Below the pieces are notes generated by a model. It did not search any database. It was not told the DNA's origin and saw only the letters and a program-made list of their open reading frames with translations. Below, piece after piece: positions 4,833 to 5,496 of a stretch of 5,496 nucleotides of DNA (positions are counted from its first letter, which is position 1; every line of letters begins with the position of its first letter). The DNA is taken from contig CAMWVF010000100.1 of NCBI GenBank assembly GCA_947177545.1, forward strand, positions 1 to 5,496, given 5' to 3'. This DNA is from an uncultured Clostridia bacterium (GTDB lineage: Bacteria > Bacillota > Clostridia > Oscillospirales > Ruminococcaceae). Made by a program: the position numbers and the translations under genes.

Positions 4833-5496
4833 TTATCCGATTTCGCTGATTTTATTTTGCTCTCTGGCCAGAAGCAAAAGAGCCGCAAACAGTACGCCCG
4901 TTGCCGCGCTGTCGATTTCGCCTCTATGTCCTGAAGAACGTGTTATTCCAAAATATTTGAGAAGTATTTCCAATTTGTAATTTTCAATACTATCTTTTGA
5001 AATCAGCCGCCTCGAAATATTAAGCGTATCCAAATATGCTAGTTCGGGATTCTCAATATTAAATCCGCGCCGATGCAGGAAACCCAGATCAAAAGCCCTT
5101 ATATTATGTCCAATAAGCGTATCGGTACCAACGAAACTTAAAAAGCTGTCTTTTATCTCTTCCAACACAGGAGCACTTTTAACGTCTTCGTCTGTTATTC
5201 CCGTTATCTCTGTTATACGGCTGGGAATATGCCTTCCTGGATCAATCAAAGTCGTAAAGGTTTTTTCTGCCCGAAAAGCTCTGAACCTTACTGCAGATAA
5301 CTCAATGATCTCGTCATCGCTTCTTGACAAACCTGTGGTCTCAATATCGAATACTGTGTAATCGCCGTTCAGCACTGCCTGTGTTGCTGGATACCTCTTT
5401 TTAAGCTGCAGCGGCGTGTCAATTATTATTTTACTGGGAATCGGGTTCGCCCTGCCAACAGGCTCTTCAGCGATACTGTCTAATACGGCATCAACG
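4833..5496 (-). CDS. DnaQ-like DEDDh 3'-5' exonuclease, 5' end outside the window
   Basis: Exonuclease of the DNA polymerase III epsilon/PolC/RNase T superfamily, which trims nucleic acid 3' ends with two metal ions. Numbering from the first whole codon in the window (220 codons visible): Exo I is FDIETTG with Asp50 and Glu52. Exo II is IGHNIRAFDLGF with His130 and Asp136. Exo III is HRGEIDSAATG with His190 and Asp195. Thus all DEDDh residues are present. A GTG at 5375 could be read as a start, but it has no good ribosome binding site. The frame also stays open for another 40 codons to the right edge, with protein-like sequence (for example PIPSKIIIDTPLQLKKRY). The real protein is therefore probably longer, with an N-terminal part or domain not seen here. 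Substrate and role (repair, proofreading or RNA processing) cannot be told from the exonuclease domain alone. It may be a host gene next to the element. Confidence 0.9.
   Translation of the reverse strand, partial: VDAVLDSIAEEPVGRANPIPSKIIIDTPLQLKKRYPATQAVLNGDYTVFDIETTGLSRSDDEIIELSAVRFRAFRAEKTFTTLIDPGRHIPSRITEITGITDEDVKSAPVLEEIKDSFLSFVGTDTLIGHNIRAFDLGFLHRRGFNIENPELAYLDTLNISRRLISKDSIENYKLEILLKYFGITRSSGHRGEIDSAATGVLFAALLLLAREQNKISEIG

Noticed and set aside
4699..4980. Plus-strand 93-codon frame overlapping hicB and the exonuclease
   Set aside because: It runs through the hicAB terminator and is antisense to the conserved Exo III region. It has no ribosome binding site.

Overview
The window looks like an accessory, probably integrated, segment from a Gram-positive gut-type Clostridia genome, most like the Oscillospiraceae/Ruminococcaceae. 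This is an inference. It rests on strong AGGAGG-type ribosome binding sites, consensus sigma-A promoters, a clostridial-type large serine recombinase and mixed AT-rich/GC-rich composition. No gene in the window fixes the species.

Layout. (1) 5-1894, minus strand: a large serine recombinase whose stop codon lies at the centre of a perfect 30-bp palindrome. (2) 1895-2620: over 700 bases with no convincing gene but dense in repeats. It holds a diverged tandem repeat upstream of the recombinase, thirteen CTACA(A/T) hexamers, a nested inverted repeat, and a 10-bp-phased GTC repeat. (3) 2625-3056: a perfect-consensus promoter with an A/T-rich upstream tract, followed by about 190 bases that fold into several stems (candidate structured RNA), then more small hairpins and a well-formed ribosome binding site. 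(4) 3057-3266: a 69-residue unknown protein. (5) 3399-4097: an 84-residue unknown protein on the plus strand converges on, and overlaps by 105 bp, a 182-residue unknown membrane protein on the minus strand. (6) 4111-4830: a plus-strand terminator, then a compact hicA-hicB toxin-antitoxin operon with its own consensus promoter, operator-like repeat and terminator. (7) 4833-5496, minus strand: a DnaQ-like DEDDh exonuclease whose reading frame runs off the right edge.

How it fits together. The recombinase suggests that a mobile or formerly mobile element is present. HicAB is typical addiction or stress cargo of such elements. The recombinase, the repeat field and the small unknown genes could belong to one element, but no second attachment site is visible, so its borders cannot be drawn. 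The most interesting unexplained pieces are the structured-RNA candidate at about 2660-2841, the repeat field at 1937-2361, and the antisense arrangement at 3399-4137.
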